From: Gnetum montanum
Lineage: Eukaryota; Streptophyta; Gnetopsida; Gnetales; Gnetaceae
DNA length: 64,000 nt
Reading direction: 5' to 3'
NCBI GenBank assembly: GCA_015680685.1
Contig: MNCI01009225.1
Location: 472,547 to 536,546 of the forward strand
This document shows, one piece after another, positions 32,973 to 45,351 of this stretch (positions are counted from its first letter, which is position 1; each line of letters opens with the position of its first letter). The translations under genes and the position numbers were made by a program. The notes below the pieces were generated by a model. The model searched no databases and was not told the DNA's origin. It saw only the letters and a program-made list of their open reading frames with translations.

Positions 32973-35900
32973 TTACACATCATCTTCTCCTGCACCGTCT
33001 TCCCCTGCATCACCTTCCTCTGCATCGATATTCCCACCCTCATAGGGCCCTACTTCTTCATTCAGAATCTACATCATAAAAAGTGAAGTAGTTAGCTACA
33101 GTCATAGTAAAAGCTAGAATGAAACAAATAGTTGCATTATAAGAAAGTGACTAACCCGAGGCGGCCCCACGTTTGTCTCGGGGGGTATGCGATCCAATCC
33201 AATCCCAAGGTGGTTCCAAACCTCCTCCTCTATAATATTCACCTAGTTTCTATTGCTCAATTCAATGTTTGCAGCAACTTTCTCCTTTTCGATGGTCATC
33301 CATCTCAACGGCCTTGGAGAAAAGGAGGCAGTGGCGGTCTCACCTGTGGGAAGGTTCACTTCCTGCTTAGGGGATTCACTGATCACCACTTGTTGCATGA
33401 ACTTTTTGTAAGCCTCAAAAGCTCCAATGACATCCAGGAATGCTTCATGAGTATACAACTTCACTGAAGCATCACGGTATTATTTACGGTAGGTGGCACA
33501 TTCCAGTTTATACATATGCTTGTGCTTTTTCTGGGACTACCCCCACTAGTAAACTCTAGTGCTATAATCCTTCCAGTTCTAGTTCTTCTGAGCCAACAAG
33601 TCCATCTACATCCACTACTCAATTATCTTGCAGGTGACCTCATTGTTGCACCACATAGCCGTCGAATAGCTTGCGTGATCAATGCGGCCGTGCGCCAACT
33701 ACCATCATTGGTATCACGGGCCAAGAGTAACTCGTTCTTGGAGCAGAGGTCTTTCACCTTAGCAGTCAAGTTGGCCTTCTCTTTCTCGAGCCTCTGGACT
33801 TGTTTCCATAGGTCTTCATTCACACACCTACACTCCCATAGGGAGCATGTCGAGTGCAACACACATTCGCTAGCCTCGTCGTATATGCGACGAGGCACCT
33901 CGGTCACTTCAAGTGGGAATGTAGGCATGGCATCGACCTTGACTACTCATTTCGGGTTCCACTTGAGGTGAGAAGCTATTGACCATACGTAAAAATGCAT
34001 TAGTCACAGTAGCGTAGAAAAAGTTCAACAATCCAAAAGGTCTAGCGTAGCAACCTGAAGAGCCTAGCATAGCCATTTCACTTACCCACTTTTGGATTGA
34101 CCTACTTGAGACGGTCGATCATGTCATCGACAACCCCTTGCAGGAATGCAAACTTGTCAGGGGTCTCGGCCCATGGTTGCACCCAAATCAAGGAAGGTCC
34201 TGCAGTGTCAACAACGATGTCTACCATATAACTAAACACGTCAGTCATGACTGATGTGGACTACAATAAAGCAGGTGAGTAACGCAAATGATAGTGTAAG
34301 GGCTCCTACCTAGCAAACCCTTGCAGGTGATATTGGGGGGGGGGGGGGCCCGGGGTCGCTCATCAACATATTATCAAATATACAGTCAAACTCACCAGCG
34401 TCTAGTTGTAGCTCTCCTCCTGGCTGGCTTAACACTATGGCAGCACCCCCTATGTTCATTTGCTCTTCCTATGCTAAAATGCATTCAACAAAAGGATCAT
34501 AAGTAGAGGTACCCTCCCAGTTGACATGGGATTCCTCTTTATTCACTGGGGCCTTTCTTTTTAATGCCCTAGCATCCTCCTCAATAGTGGGGAATCCTCC
34601 TCATTGGTTGAAGCACCCTCCTCATCAGTAGGAGCATTTTCTTTGGTGATGGGAGCTCCTTCTTTCTTGATCGGGGCTTTTCCCTCTATGGCCGGGCCCC
34701 CCCATCTTTATTAGCTACCTCCATTTCAAGGGCAGGCATTAATCAAACCAACAAAGAAACAAGAAAAAGGAAAAAAGCATTTACCAATGGGAGGTTGTAC
34801 TCTGCGTAACTTAAACTACAATTTCTGCCCCCCTTCCTCATCCATACGGGGAGGCTCCTCAACCAGACGAGACCTCTTGTGCTACAACTTTGTGGCCACT
34901 ATCTTTGCGATGAGACTTTTCCCCTATGATATGCTACCTGTAGTAGTACGAGGCACCTCTCCTATGCTGTACTAGCCGTAGAAGTTGCGGGCCACCTGAT
35001 CCTTAGTCGTCATGGAAAATAACTCCTCGATAGCTTCTGGGGGATCCTAGGCTCGAGTGGTCTAGAAGACTTGGTAGATCCATGGTTTGGAAATCTGGTT
35101 ACAATCGTGCATCACCTAGACTCCATTCTCATGGACTACTAAGAATTCTGCAAATTGCCGCAAGCAAGCTATGAAGAAGGCATGATGCACATTGAAATGG
35201 GACTCAGGCTTCTTATGAAGCTTGATCATTTCAGCTTGCAAACCTTTGCACAGATGCTTAGCCCAGTTGTAATGGACCCCCTCTTCCATGACCTCCCTCA
35301 TTACCCAAGCTTGCTCAATCCTAATGATCTTGCCTTGGGATAGTAGCTTAGGGAAAGCATGGGCACGGAAGATGGGGTAAATCGTTTTGGTCACTTTTGG
35401 CTTGATCACTTCCATGGGGATTCCCTTTCACCCTTTCTTTGCCCCTGGCCACTCCTCAATGTCCCTTTGATGGTTTGCCTCTTTTTTGGTCTTTTCTCCT
35501 ATGGGAAGAGCATCAACAGGGACACCGAAGAGGTCCACGAACAGTTGGTCATTGATTTCAAGGACAACCTACACACCATGCACATGTGTGTAGAAGCGGT
35601 CTACCTTTTCAAAAAAGGAGTCGACTAGGGCAAGCATCTCAGTAGCAAGGATGCTTGGGTTCATGGCTAAGAATAATTCCATGAGTCTAGCGTCTTGAAG
35701 ATTTTTGGCGAGTGATTCCGAGACCCCATTGCAAAGCTAGTGTTGGGCCTTGTCCACCTCTTTGTACTTGAAGCAGATGTTGGCCTCGTGATGCCTAGAG
35801 TTGATCATCGTCACCTCCTAGGATTTCTTCACCATTATAGCAATTTGCACATAAAAAACTTAGACAAGGCAAAAAGCAAAAATTAAAAACAAAAACAAGG

Positions 35901-37456
35901 GCAACACTCGAACATGAAAATGACCCACAATTTAACTTACCAGGTTTAAATAGCGATGAGAACGGCGGAAGATCCACCAATACATCTTTAACAGTGATCA
36001 GCTTAAAGGGTGCCTAATCCCCATCCAACAAATCTAGGTCCTTGCACCTATCGTAGGACTGGGAGTACTGGGTTGGATAGGTTTTGTACTCACCCCCGCA
36101 TTGGCCTATCATGCCTGTGAGTATATTCTTGGCAGAGGAAACTCTCATAGCACCAGCTGTGCCAAGGCCAACGCATCCGTATCACTGTGAAGCCCACTCT
36201 TGTTGATGAAAAACTTGGCAACAAAAACACACTGTTAACATTTTCCTAGCGTAGCATGCATCGCATAGCGTAGCGAAATATGTTTATAGAACTCACCCGC
36301 CAGCACAATAAACGGTTCCTGGCGGGTTCTGAAAGCAGGTTCCCATATGGTAGGCAATAAACAATATGTTGTACTGATGGTAGCAATTATATTCAGGCCT
36401 TCCCCAGATCCAAGCTAGATGTCTCAAGCTTTTTGAGCACTGACTAGATCGCTCTCCCTGCTTGGTTCTAATTGCTCCATTGGTCAGAAATCTCAGAATA
36501 CCCCAGTTAGCTCTAGGCAATACAGTTTTTGTTATTATGGTTGCTACCTCCTCCAATAAGTGTGACCAAATGATCACACTAAAGTGCTAGAGGAGAAATT
36601 GCAGGAAGTCTCGTGCACCTTCCCTGAACCAGACTAGTTGCTACCCCATACATGCGTGGGGCAGAGGAACGTTGGCCACTGGTTCACTTATCCAACACAA
36701 GACCCCTACGATTTCTAGGATAATTAAAATTGGCCTTAGCATCACCCTGCACAACACAATGGCAAATGTTAACATCATGTTCGAGCAAAGTTAGCTTGTA
36801 GCATAACAAGATTGGCGGTTGGCAAATAACATAGCATAGTTCTTCCTTTGCATGTAGCATAGCAAAAGCATAAAGGAAATAGCATAGTAGAATTAACATA
36901 GCGTAGAGACAAGAAATTTTAATGTGAATTTTAAAGAAGAAAGGATTCAATATGTTGTAGCCATTTCAAAAAATCTTCTGCCTGACAAAACGATTTGCAT
37001 TACACTGTGATAGACACGTGTTACGCTGTCAACTCACACACATGGCCAAACCTTCTCGAGGGTCGTACGCTATACTATTCACATGATAAATTGCTAGAAT
37101 TGCCTAAACCCCTATGGCAAGGAAGCCATACCAATGATAGTTTGAGCAACGTTGCATGCAACCTTAGCGTAGTGTCCATACACTGTCACAGCCAAATCGG
37201 CAACAACGATGATGTAAAGGCCAAAATAACAGCAAAAAAATGATAGAAAACGTAGATTGCAAAACGAAAATCAAAACAAAAAGAAAGTAGAAGCAGCAAA
37301 AGAAGCATAAAAAAATAGAGATAATGTAGCAAATTACTAGGCCGATGAAGTTTCCTCCCACACTAAGATGCATGCCTACGAAAAATGCCCCAGGGTGTCT
37401 TTCACCTCGTCTACCTTGGCGAGCGTTAGGTGTTTGCATTCTCTCTTGGGTGCCAT
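32973..37456 (-). pseudogene. Antisense intron-containing gene of element B
   Basis: The start is ATG 37456 (MAPKRECKHL-LAKV). Approximate exons: 36746-36297, 36214-35941, 35832-34785, an ill-defined start to 34086, 33975-33156, and 33068-32973 (TAA). Donors GTGAGT, GTAAGT, GTAAAT, GTAAGT and GTTAGT are at the same places as in A. Two acceptors have lost their AG. Conserved protein blocks include LRP-LIILEI-GVLC, FR-GA-DFLQFLL, ILRFLT-GAI, EINDQLFVDLFGVPVD, MREVMEEG and LVVHENG. The C-terminus is again Glu/Asp/Gly-rich. Conservation in a diverged copy argues that the protein was under selection before decay. Confidence 0.8.
34334..34352. repeat. G/C homopolymer run
   Basis: A run of about 12 G followed by CCCGGGG sits inside the poorly defined exon 5 region of the antisense gene. 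It may be a sequencing or gap-fill error like the C run in A. Confidence 0.6.
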
Positions 37457-37590
37457 CGTCTTGATTGAATATTCTTTCTCAGTTGCTACGCTAAACTGCC
37501 TTGCTCTTCATTGGCACAATCGCTCTATGCTCTAGATGTGGGCTTTGCACACTTACGATGAAAATGACAAATTTGCCAGGGGTAAACCCC

Positions 37591-37600
37591 TATTTATAGC
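37591..37600 (-). promoter_or_regulatory. TATA box of the antisense gene (element B)
   Basis: The minus strand reads GCTATAAATAGGGG about 135 bp before the antisense ATG, matching the place in A. Confidence 0.55.
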
Positions 37601-37769
37601 CATTACGGTGAAAAAGAACCTGCCATTTATTCACCTTGATTAATGTGGGATGTTCCATACAGTGTAGCACTCCCGCCATAGTGTAGTAGCACTTTTTGCA
37701 TTATGACAGGTGGGCTTGACTAAAAGCCTTGACTCATCTTAAACTAGTTGTTTGCCTTCACAAGATACA

Positions 37770-38125
37770 ACTCATTAACGATCCGCAAACACCTTAAACT
37801 AGCAGCTCTGATGTATAGTTTCAACCTAGTTAGTGGTCCACAAAGACCTTAAACTAGTAGTTCTGATGCATAGATTCGATCTTGTTAGCGGTCCGTAAAG
37901 ACCTTAAACTAATACCTCATAGTTTCAACTAAGTTAGCGGTCCGCAAAGACCTTAAACTAGCAATTTTGATTCATAGCTTCTATCTCATTAGCGGTCCAC
38001 AAAGACCTTAAACTAATACTTTTAATTCATGAATCTAACCTGTTAGCAGTCCGCAAAGACCTTAAACTAGTTTTTTTACACTTTTTCATTCAGGTGGTTT
38101 GCTATGACCTTAAAATGGCAAACTG
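37770..38125 (+). repeat. Hairpin array 2 of element B (GGTC/GACC type)
   Basis: Seven units occur about every 57 bp. GGTC-CGCAAA-GACC then TTAAACTAGCA is the consensus, with loop variants CACAAA and CGTAAA. One unit is GGTT/GACC and one AGTC/GACC. Confidence 0.85.
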
Positions 38126-38489
38126 CAAACTTTGTATCATGTTTTCGATCATTTAAGTTTCTTTTTTCATATTTCGTTATTGCTTTGCAAATGTCTGCTG
38201 TGTGTTGTTGCTACAAATAGGTATCCCTTGAATTGGAATTTATCTCATTGTGGCAAGTTGAGCAAGAATGAAAATACATCACAATCTTTCTTCACCTCTA
38301 GCCTTAACAGGTCCACATGGCGAGCTTGCAAGACAACTGAACCCAGAGGCAATAGACTGGGGATCATTCGTAGATAGCACTATAGCATCCTTAGAAACAT
38401 TTCCATACTAGCCTGAACATCTAGTCCAAGCCTTAGATTTAGAGGCTGGGGATGTAACCAAGGATCCTCTCATTGAAATGCCTATGACA

Positions 38490-38580
38490 ACATCTAGGGG
38501 GAAATAAAAATGTTTAAAATTAGCTCCCTCTTAGNAACATCTAGGGGGAAATAAAAATGTTTAAAATTAGCTCCCTCTTA
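38490..38580. other. Assembly duplication around N 38535
   Basis: The 45 bp on each side of the N are the same sequence, an unmerged contig overlap. Confidence 0.9.
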
Positions 38581-39248
38581 GATTCACAAACACACAAAGA
38601 TGTATCCAAGATGCTGCAAGACAACATCGAGGTCTTCGCATGGTCATACAATGATATGCTAGGTTTAGATCCAAGGCTTATATAGCACAACATTGTGTTA
38701 GATCCACATATGAAAGTAGTTAAGAAGAAGGCTCACAAGGTTAAACCAGAGATTGCACTGGCTGTATGGGATGAAATCACAAAGCTATATTAGGTTGGTT
38801 TCATCCAGGTAGTTGATTACTCAGAGTGGGTGTCAAACATCATTGTGGTTTCTAAGAAAACGAGAGGAACACAAATTTGTATAGACTTCCAAGATCTGAA
38901 CAAAGCCACAATCAAGGATGACTTCCCACTATCGAGTATTGATCAACTCATCACTACGGCCAGTCATGCTCTGTTATCCTTCATGGATGATTTCTTTGGC
39001 TATAATCAAATTTGCATAAACCTAGAGCATCATTTAGCAACAACTTTCATGACCCCATGGGGTACTTTTTGTTACACTATGATGCTCTTCAGGCTCAAGA
39101 ACGCCAAAGTAACCTACCAAAGAGCCATGACTTACATCTTTAGCGACTACATCCTAGAAATGATGAACGACTACGTGGATGACATAGCGGTCAAATCTAA
39201 AGAGGCCATTGATCATCTCAATGATCTAGGTGTGGTCCTCAAGCACTT

Positions 39249-39346
39249 CCAGATGCATGATTTACACCTTAACCCAAAGAAGTGTGTCTTCGGGGTNGCC
39301 AGATGCATGATTTACAGCTTAACCCAAAGAAGTGTGTCTTCGGGGT
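39249..39346. other. Assembly duplication around N 39297
   Basis: About 48 bp are repeated on both sides of the N with one difference, inside the RT domain. Confidence 0.9.
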
Positions 39347-41849
39347 GAGAAACGGACGCATGTTAGGGTTTGTAGTATTGGAGGCTGGAATACGAGTGGA
39401 ACCTAACAAAGTTAAGGCCATCATTAATCTAGCGCCTCCTAAAAACCTGAAAGAATTATGTGGGTTGCAAGGCAGGGTACATTTCATCAAAAGGTTTATA
39501 GCGAAGTTGACTGACAAGTTACACCTCATGCAACACTTACTAAAGAAAGGGGTTAACTTCAAATGGACAATACAATGTCAACAAGCTTTGATGATATGAA
39601 GAAAGAGCTTTTACATCTCTCGACTGTGTACCCACCATAGAGGGATAAGCCTTTCTTCATCTACCTTGCCAGCTCAGACACGTCTATCGTGGCATTGTTA
39701 TGTCAGAGACGAGATGATGGCTCTGAGATTCTAGTGTATTATCTAACTCATGCATTGATAGTGTATGAGGTAAAATACAATGAGGTAGAGAGAAACTACC
39801 TTGTCCTAGTCTTTGCATTAAAAAAAATGGAGGCATTATCTGTTTAGTAGCAGAGTTAACATCATTTTCAAGAGAAGTGTACTCTGGGCTATCACAAATA
39901 ATCTATACGAAAGTAGTAGGATAGCCCGGTGGAAAGCCATAATCATAGAATTTGATTTGCATTACATGAGCCAATCGTCAATGAAAGGTCAAGCTATAGC
40001 AACGCAACTTATGACCTCACCCATCGACAATCGCGCAATCATAGATCCTGAGTTCCTTGATGAGCATGTTAGCACTATCAACATTATCCCGTCACATCTT
40101 GAAGCCACTTTGCATTTCGACGACACCTCGACTACACAAGGAGGTAGTGTAGCTACCATCATCACTTTCCCCTATGGGGAAATGCAACCCTTTGCTTATC
40201 ATTTTGCGTTCCTTTGTACGAACAACGTGGTAGAGTACAAAGGATTACTCAAGGGCCTATTAGTAGCCCAAGCATTAAGAATTCAACACATGGCGATTTG
40301 CAACGATTCACAACTCATCGTGAATCAAATCATTAAGGTCTACGCTTACAAAGCTACACATCTGTAGCCCTATTGCGACCTAGCAAAAACCTTGCTCAAA
40401 TAGTTTGCAACAACAGATGTTCAACACGTGTCGTGCAACAAAAACACCATAGTAGATTCCTTGGCCACTCTAGCATTAAACGTGCCATCACACCTGTTTG
40501 CAAGTTTGCCCACTTTGATTACTGATTGTATAGAGCCTATCACTCAGGTAGTACACATAGCCTTTGTTAGTGCTATGGATACCCAGGAGTGGTACACCAA
40601 CATTAAAGCCTACCTGCAACATGGTGAGCCCCCACGCGGATTGACATCTACCTAGAGAGATGCGATCCACAAGCATGCTTGGCAATATGTGCTCATGGGA
40701 GACAACACCCTATGCAGATACTCCTTTGACAAGATATTGCTGGCATGCGTAAATGAGGAGCAAGTGCAGAAGGTCATTAATGAAGTACACGAGGGACTGT
40801 GTGGTGGACACATGGCACCTAGGGCCATGTCAACAAAAATCAGATGCCTAGGGTACTACTGGGGTCACATGGAGCGTGACTACCTAGCCAAATTCCAGAC
40901 TTGTGATACGTGCCAAAGATACACAAATTCCATACACGTTTCACCTATAGAGTTGCACCCGACGCAAATCACGTGGCCTTTCCAGCGATGGGAACTAGAC
41001 ATCATAGGACCTATCACGCCTAAGTCTTCCATAGGGCATAGCTTCATCATCACTGCCACTGAGTATTTTATGAAGTGGGTGGAGGCTATTCCTCTTAGGA
41101 ATACTACATCCCAGTAGGTTTGCCACTTCATCTTAGATAACATCGTGATGAGGTTTGGGCTCCCCATGACTATTGTGACTGACAAAGGACCACAATTTAG
41201 TAGTGTGGAAAACAAAAACTTTTGCAACAACCTTGGCATTAGGAAATCATTCTTCTTGCCATATTACCTGCATGAAAACAGATAGGCAGAAGCTATGAAT
41301 AAGTCCAACATCAACTTGCTCAAGAAAATGCTTAACAACAACAAGAGTAGATGGCACGAGCAAATCCTCTATGTGTTGTGGGCTTACAAGACAACATGCA
41401 GGACTGCAACAAGTAAGACTTCTTATGGTCTTGTTTATGGATTTGAAGCGGTGTTACCTCTTAAGTTGCAGGTACCCTCACTTTGGTTGATCCTATCGAA
41501 CATCATGAGTGAAGCCCAGAATAATGAGTCAAGGATCGTCGACCTTGACTCCATAGAGGAGGAGCATGCATAGATACTTGGTCGCATAGAGTAATATCAG
41601 AACACGCAAAGACAAAAACATCATGCAAACCCGCATCAATGGTGGGTAAAGAAGGGAGACCTCATTCTCAAGGCTAGCCATTAGCATGTGAACAAATTCT
41701 TAGCAAACTGGGAAGGTCCATTCATGGTCACAAAAGCCTATAGGAATGGGGCCTTCAAGTTGGCAGATATGGATGGAAACAAGTTCATAAATCCTATAAA
41801 TAATTTGTATCTCAAGCCATACTACATATGAAACATGAGCAAGGTAAGT

Positions 41850-42185
41850 AATCATCTGCTACGATGTAAAATTGGCAAACCATCGTCTGCTAGGACGTAA
41901 AATTGACAAAGCTCATCTGCCATGGCATAAAACTGGAAAAGCACGTCCGCTACGACATTAAACTAGCATAGACGGTCTGCTATGACTTTAAACTGGCCTA
42001 TCCACCATCTGCTATGATGATAAACTAGCACAGCGGTCTGCTAGGACCTTAAACTAGCATGGTGACCGTTCGCTATGACGATAAACTAGCATAGCGGTCT
42101 GCTAGGACCTTAAACTAGCACACCACGGTATACTGAGATCTTAAACTAGCACATCCTATGGTCTACCATGACCTTAAACTAGGTT
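41850..42185 (+). repeat. Hairpin array 3 of element B
   Basis: About eleven units. Perfect stems are CATC/GATG (41853, 42007), CGTC/GACG (41885) and GGTC/GACC (three or more units), with the tail TAAACTAGCA. The peptide reading seen in A is closed here by TAG and TAA codons. Confidence 0.85.
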
Positions 42186-43495
42186 CACAGCATGTCCCTA
42201 GCATGCATACAAGACTCATCAAGCAAGCAAGCGTGCACACTACCAACATGGGGTGGGACGTTGCAGTTCTAGAATGTTGTTCACGATGCCAAGAAAACAC
42301 TCATTGGAAAATGTGCAATGCCACTGCCCCTAGCATCTTGTTAATCCTCTAGATATTTTGTATGAAATCTTGCTTACCTTTCGGATCTATTGCCACCATG
42401 GCCCTTTGCCCTGGTAGTAGCTTCCGTTGTTAGCACTTGTTGTTAGAGTCCCAGCACTATTGTGGCCTAGCCACAAAGTTGCTACCCTCTAGCCCCCACC
42501 AATGCCCAAGCCCAAAATATGTTCAACTGTTGGGTAGCCCATCTCATAGCTGAATGAAATAATGTTTGCCTTGGGTAGGGACTCTTGAGCATTCACATCA
42601 CCACAATTCCTAGCTACCTTAGTGCTTACCTCTCCATGCTGATGCTGCCACACCTGCTGCTGGCCTTTCTGGTTTGGACGTTGCATGCCTCATCAACAAT
42701 GTCCAATGTTCTTGCAGTGTACAAAGTAAGCAAGACCTTTTCCTTTATTTCACTTGATGGTTTTTTCCTCTGGTTTTCTCTCTGTTGTGTTTTCAAGGTA
42801 CGTGCCAGAGGGGCGTCGATCAGAGGTGCATCTTGCTAAGGTGGTAGGATGCTACATTGTTCCAAGGTGGCCGTCCTGACTAGCTTGGCCACTTTGGAGT
42901 GCACATCCTCTCTCTGCCTTAACCTCATTTATCTCATTCCTTGCACCCACAATTCTCCCTATCATATCTCTCTTTTACAAATTTTTTCCTGATGCCTGTA
43001 AAGCCCTCCCATATGCTCAACCACAAAGTCCATGATGCGCGTAATGCAATTCGCTACATGGTAAGCATCTATAGGTAGGATAAAGCCCCATGTGAATGTA
43101 ACACAACTCATCCTAGGAAAGAAACACCTATCCTGCAACAACAAGGTTGTTTGCAAAGGAAAATGGTAGAACAATAAGAGAAAAGCGTAAAAGAGCAAAA
43201 GCTCACGCAAAAAAAATTACCTAAAAGAAATGGCACATTAGCTATTTTCCTTTGACCATCTTGAAGCAGTCTGATGAGAGGTCAGATGCCTGCAAAAGAA
43301 AGATGCTCATGCATACCGACTCCATCACAAGCACTCCGACGAGGGACCACATTGCTACTTCTTTCCCCTCCTAAGGCTATCCTCACAACTCCACCCTTTT
43401 CCCTTTTCCTACATAACTATCCTAGCACTCTCAAGCATAGCTAAGTGACATTTGGACGACTACTACAAAGCGAATGTTAGCATCTTGTCTTTCTT
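42186..43495 (+). other. Element B 3' untranslated spacer
   Basis: Non-coding on inspection; similar to A 11601-12597 in patches (GGGTGGGACGTTGCAG near 42252). Confidence 0.6.
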
Positions 43496-43570
43496 GGTGT
43501 TTCGTATTCTTTGTCGGTGTCTCTCGGGCCCATCCTCTAGACGTTGACAAAGAGGAACCAATGAAATACC
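43496..43570 (+). promoter_or_regulatory. Polypurine tract/LTR-start inverted repeat (element B)
   Basis: GGTGTTTC (43496-43503) pairs with GAAATACC (43563-43570, one GU-type change), and TCTTTGTC pairs with GACAAAGA. The right arm contains the polypurine tract (GACAAAGAGGAACC) and the LTR start TGAAATACC at 43562. Confidence 0.75.
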
Positions 43571-44957
43571 ATAAAATTTCAAAGCACTCTTGCTTTACCA
43601 GGGTCCTGGAAATGAGGCAAACATTTCCACAAGTGTAGCCTCATGACATTTTGGTAGGAAATGAATGCACTAAGTTTAGACTATTCAGTTCGGCAAGTTT
43701 TCTACCTCTAGAGCTGATAGGCCCGATGGACTCTCCAGACTGCCCACCTGGGTGATTCACCCGACTGACAGTCTATTCAGAAACCATGCTTGGAGTTGTC
43801 GGTGGTGCTCAAGATGGGCAAAATAGTTCAGCAATTTTTCTAATGGAGAAGTCTGCTACGCTACACTACGTTGCCCAGCATAGCAAGCCTTCAAAAAATC
43901 AAGTGTCCAAATGTAGGTTTCAGCAAAAGATGTTCACGCAAGGCAAAATCAGAAATCAGCCTATACAAAATGCTACACTATGCTACGCTACATAGCGTAG
44001 CGCAACGTACCAAGGGCAAAATAAGAAGATTTTTTCGGTCCTAGTTTTAACAGAAATGCAAGTTACATCGGTTGCTACGCTATGCTACACTATGTAGCAT
44101 AACATAGCGTAGCAAAGAATGCAGATCTACAAAATACTTAAAAAGTTAACCTGATGTGCATTGAGGCTTCCAACAGATGTAGTTGACTTCAATGAAAATT
44201 TCCTTTTCAAACTGGTGGCTACATTGTGCTACACTACATAGCGTAGCAAGCAACTATGCTACGCTAATGTGCTACACTACATAGCGTAGAACAACGTAGC
44301 AAATAGCTATGCTACGCCAATGTGCTTCATCTCTTATTTGCATTGTTTGCACACTTGATGCCAACACTCCCAGTTTCGACAACATGATTGCAGCGTAGTA
44401 GGTTCACAATTAGCTTTGCATATCCATGCAATATGGGCATGTTAGCATCTTGTGGGTCGAGGACACGTGTCATCTAGACCTCATTTCTTGCATACTCCTG
44501 ACCCTATAAATACCCTAGTGAACAACGCTCAAACGGTTGGCAAAATTTGGTGATTATTGACAAAATTTGGTTGGAAAATTGAGAATTCTATTGGTAATTT
44601 GGCAAACTGGCAATTTTTTGGGTTAGCAAATCATAGCGGTTGGCATCTTTTGCATGAGCACTTGGCATTAGCTATTTGCTTGTTGGCATTTTGCACTGTT
44701 AGCTTTTTAGCTTGTACTCAAAGAACATAGTTGAGGTATTTCAAGCATTCCAGTCATCCCTGGACTCTCTGTGCACCTCCGACATTGTATAACTTGTTAT
44801 ACATTTTCAAGAAAAGAAGAGAATTGAACTCATGACTTTGTGGTGGTGTATTTTCTCATCCCAGTTACTTTGTTATTCCTTCATTGTCATCATTGTTTAG
44901 CATCATTTTCTTTATCATCGCATTTATTGATCATCGGTTAGATCTCACGTATTTTGC
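43562..44957 (+). repeat. 3' LTR of B, 3' truncated
   Basis: Matches the 5' LTR until TCTCACGTATTT (about 44957). The last 180 bp or so are missing and D2 sequence follows. U3 hairpins are at 43854-44310 and TATA (CCTATAAATACCC) at about 44504. Confidence 0.85.
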
Positions 44958-45351
44958 ATTATGGAAGTGAAGATTGACTACATGGGAGAGGTTTGCAGTT
45001 GAGCTCTGACTTCCTTTGGAGCAAACTCCAAGAACATCCCAAAGTTTAGTTCTTAGAGAACTAGATGTTCAATGTCCCTAGGCTTGATTTGATCAAGGCA
45101 TGCACAGGTCAAGGTAACTTTAAGTCTATGCACAGGTTTTGGTGTCTCATCTTAGTGAGACTACTCTATTTTGCTTCTTCTGGAATTTGATGAATAGATT
45201 CCACTTTAGGGTCCTCACAAAGGGGTCCTATGGCATGAGTTTCAACTTCTTAGTCTTGGGGTTGTTCTTGTTGGCCTCTTCTAGTTCGAGGTTTCTTATC
45301 CCTAGGTTATGATGGTCCTACCTCTAGTCCATACTTTGGTCTTGGTGCCAT
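44958..45351 (-). pseudogene. N-terminal part of D2 3' extra ORF
   Basis: The ATG at 45351-45349 gives MAPRPKYGLEVGPS, then a Lys/Arg-rich stretch. TTGTGGTCACAG directly before the ATG looks like a splice acceptor, and D4 has TTGTGATTGTAG at the same place (about 58350). An env-like or extra ORF made from a spliced RNA is a reasonable reading, not a proven one. Confidence 0.55.

Larger units (their letters stand above)
38207..41831 (+). pseudogene. Element B pol: RT, RNase H, archaeal-type RNase H, integrase
   Basis: The N-terminus aligns with A (-ATNRYPL at 38207; the Met codon is lost). RT keeps KDDFPLSSID, FMDDFFGYNQI and an intact YVDD (about 39175). The second RNase H has HFDDTS and NNVVEYK (about 40100-40240), so some catalytic residues are changed. 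Integrase (about 40740-41571) has HEGLCGGH, CDTCQRY, WELDIIGP and TDKGPQF; the last normally reads TDNGPQF. Two single-N duplications (38535, 39297) break the frame artificially; several TAG/TGA stops are real. Stop TGA 41829-41831. Confidence 0.9.
26862..44957 (+). mobile_element. Element B: Tat/Ogre-type element, nearly complete
   Basis: It runs from 5' LTR and primer site through gag-PR, hairpin array 1, the antisense gene, array 2, pol, array 3, the polypurine-tract hairpin and a 3' LTR cut short by about 180 bp. The order is identical to A, so the layout is a family property. It is inserted in the 3' ORF of D2. Because the 3' LTR end is lost, the target duplication (GTCCC on the left) cannot be confirmed. 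Confidence 0.9.
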
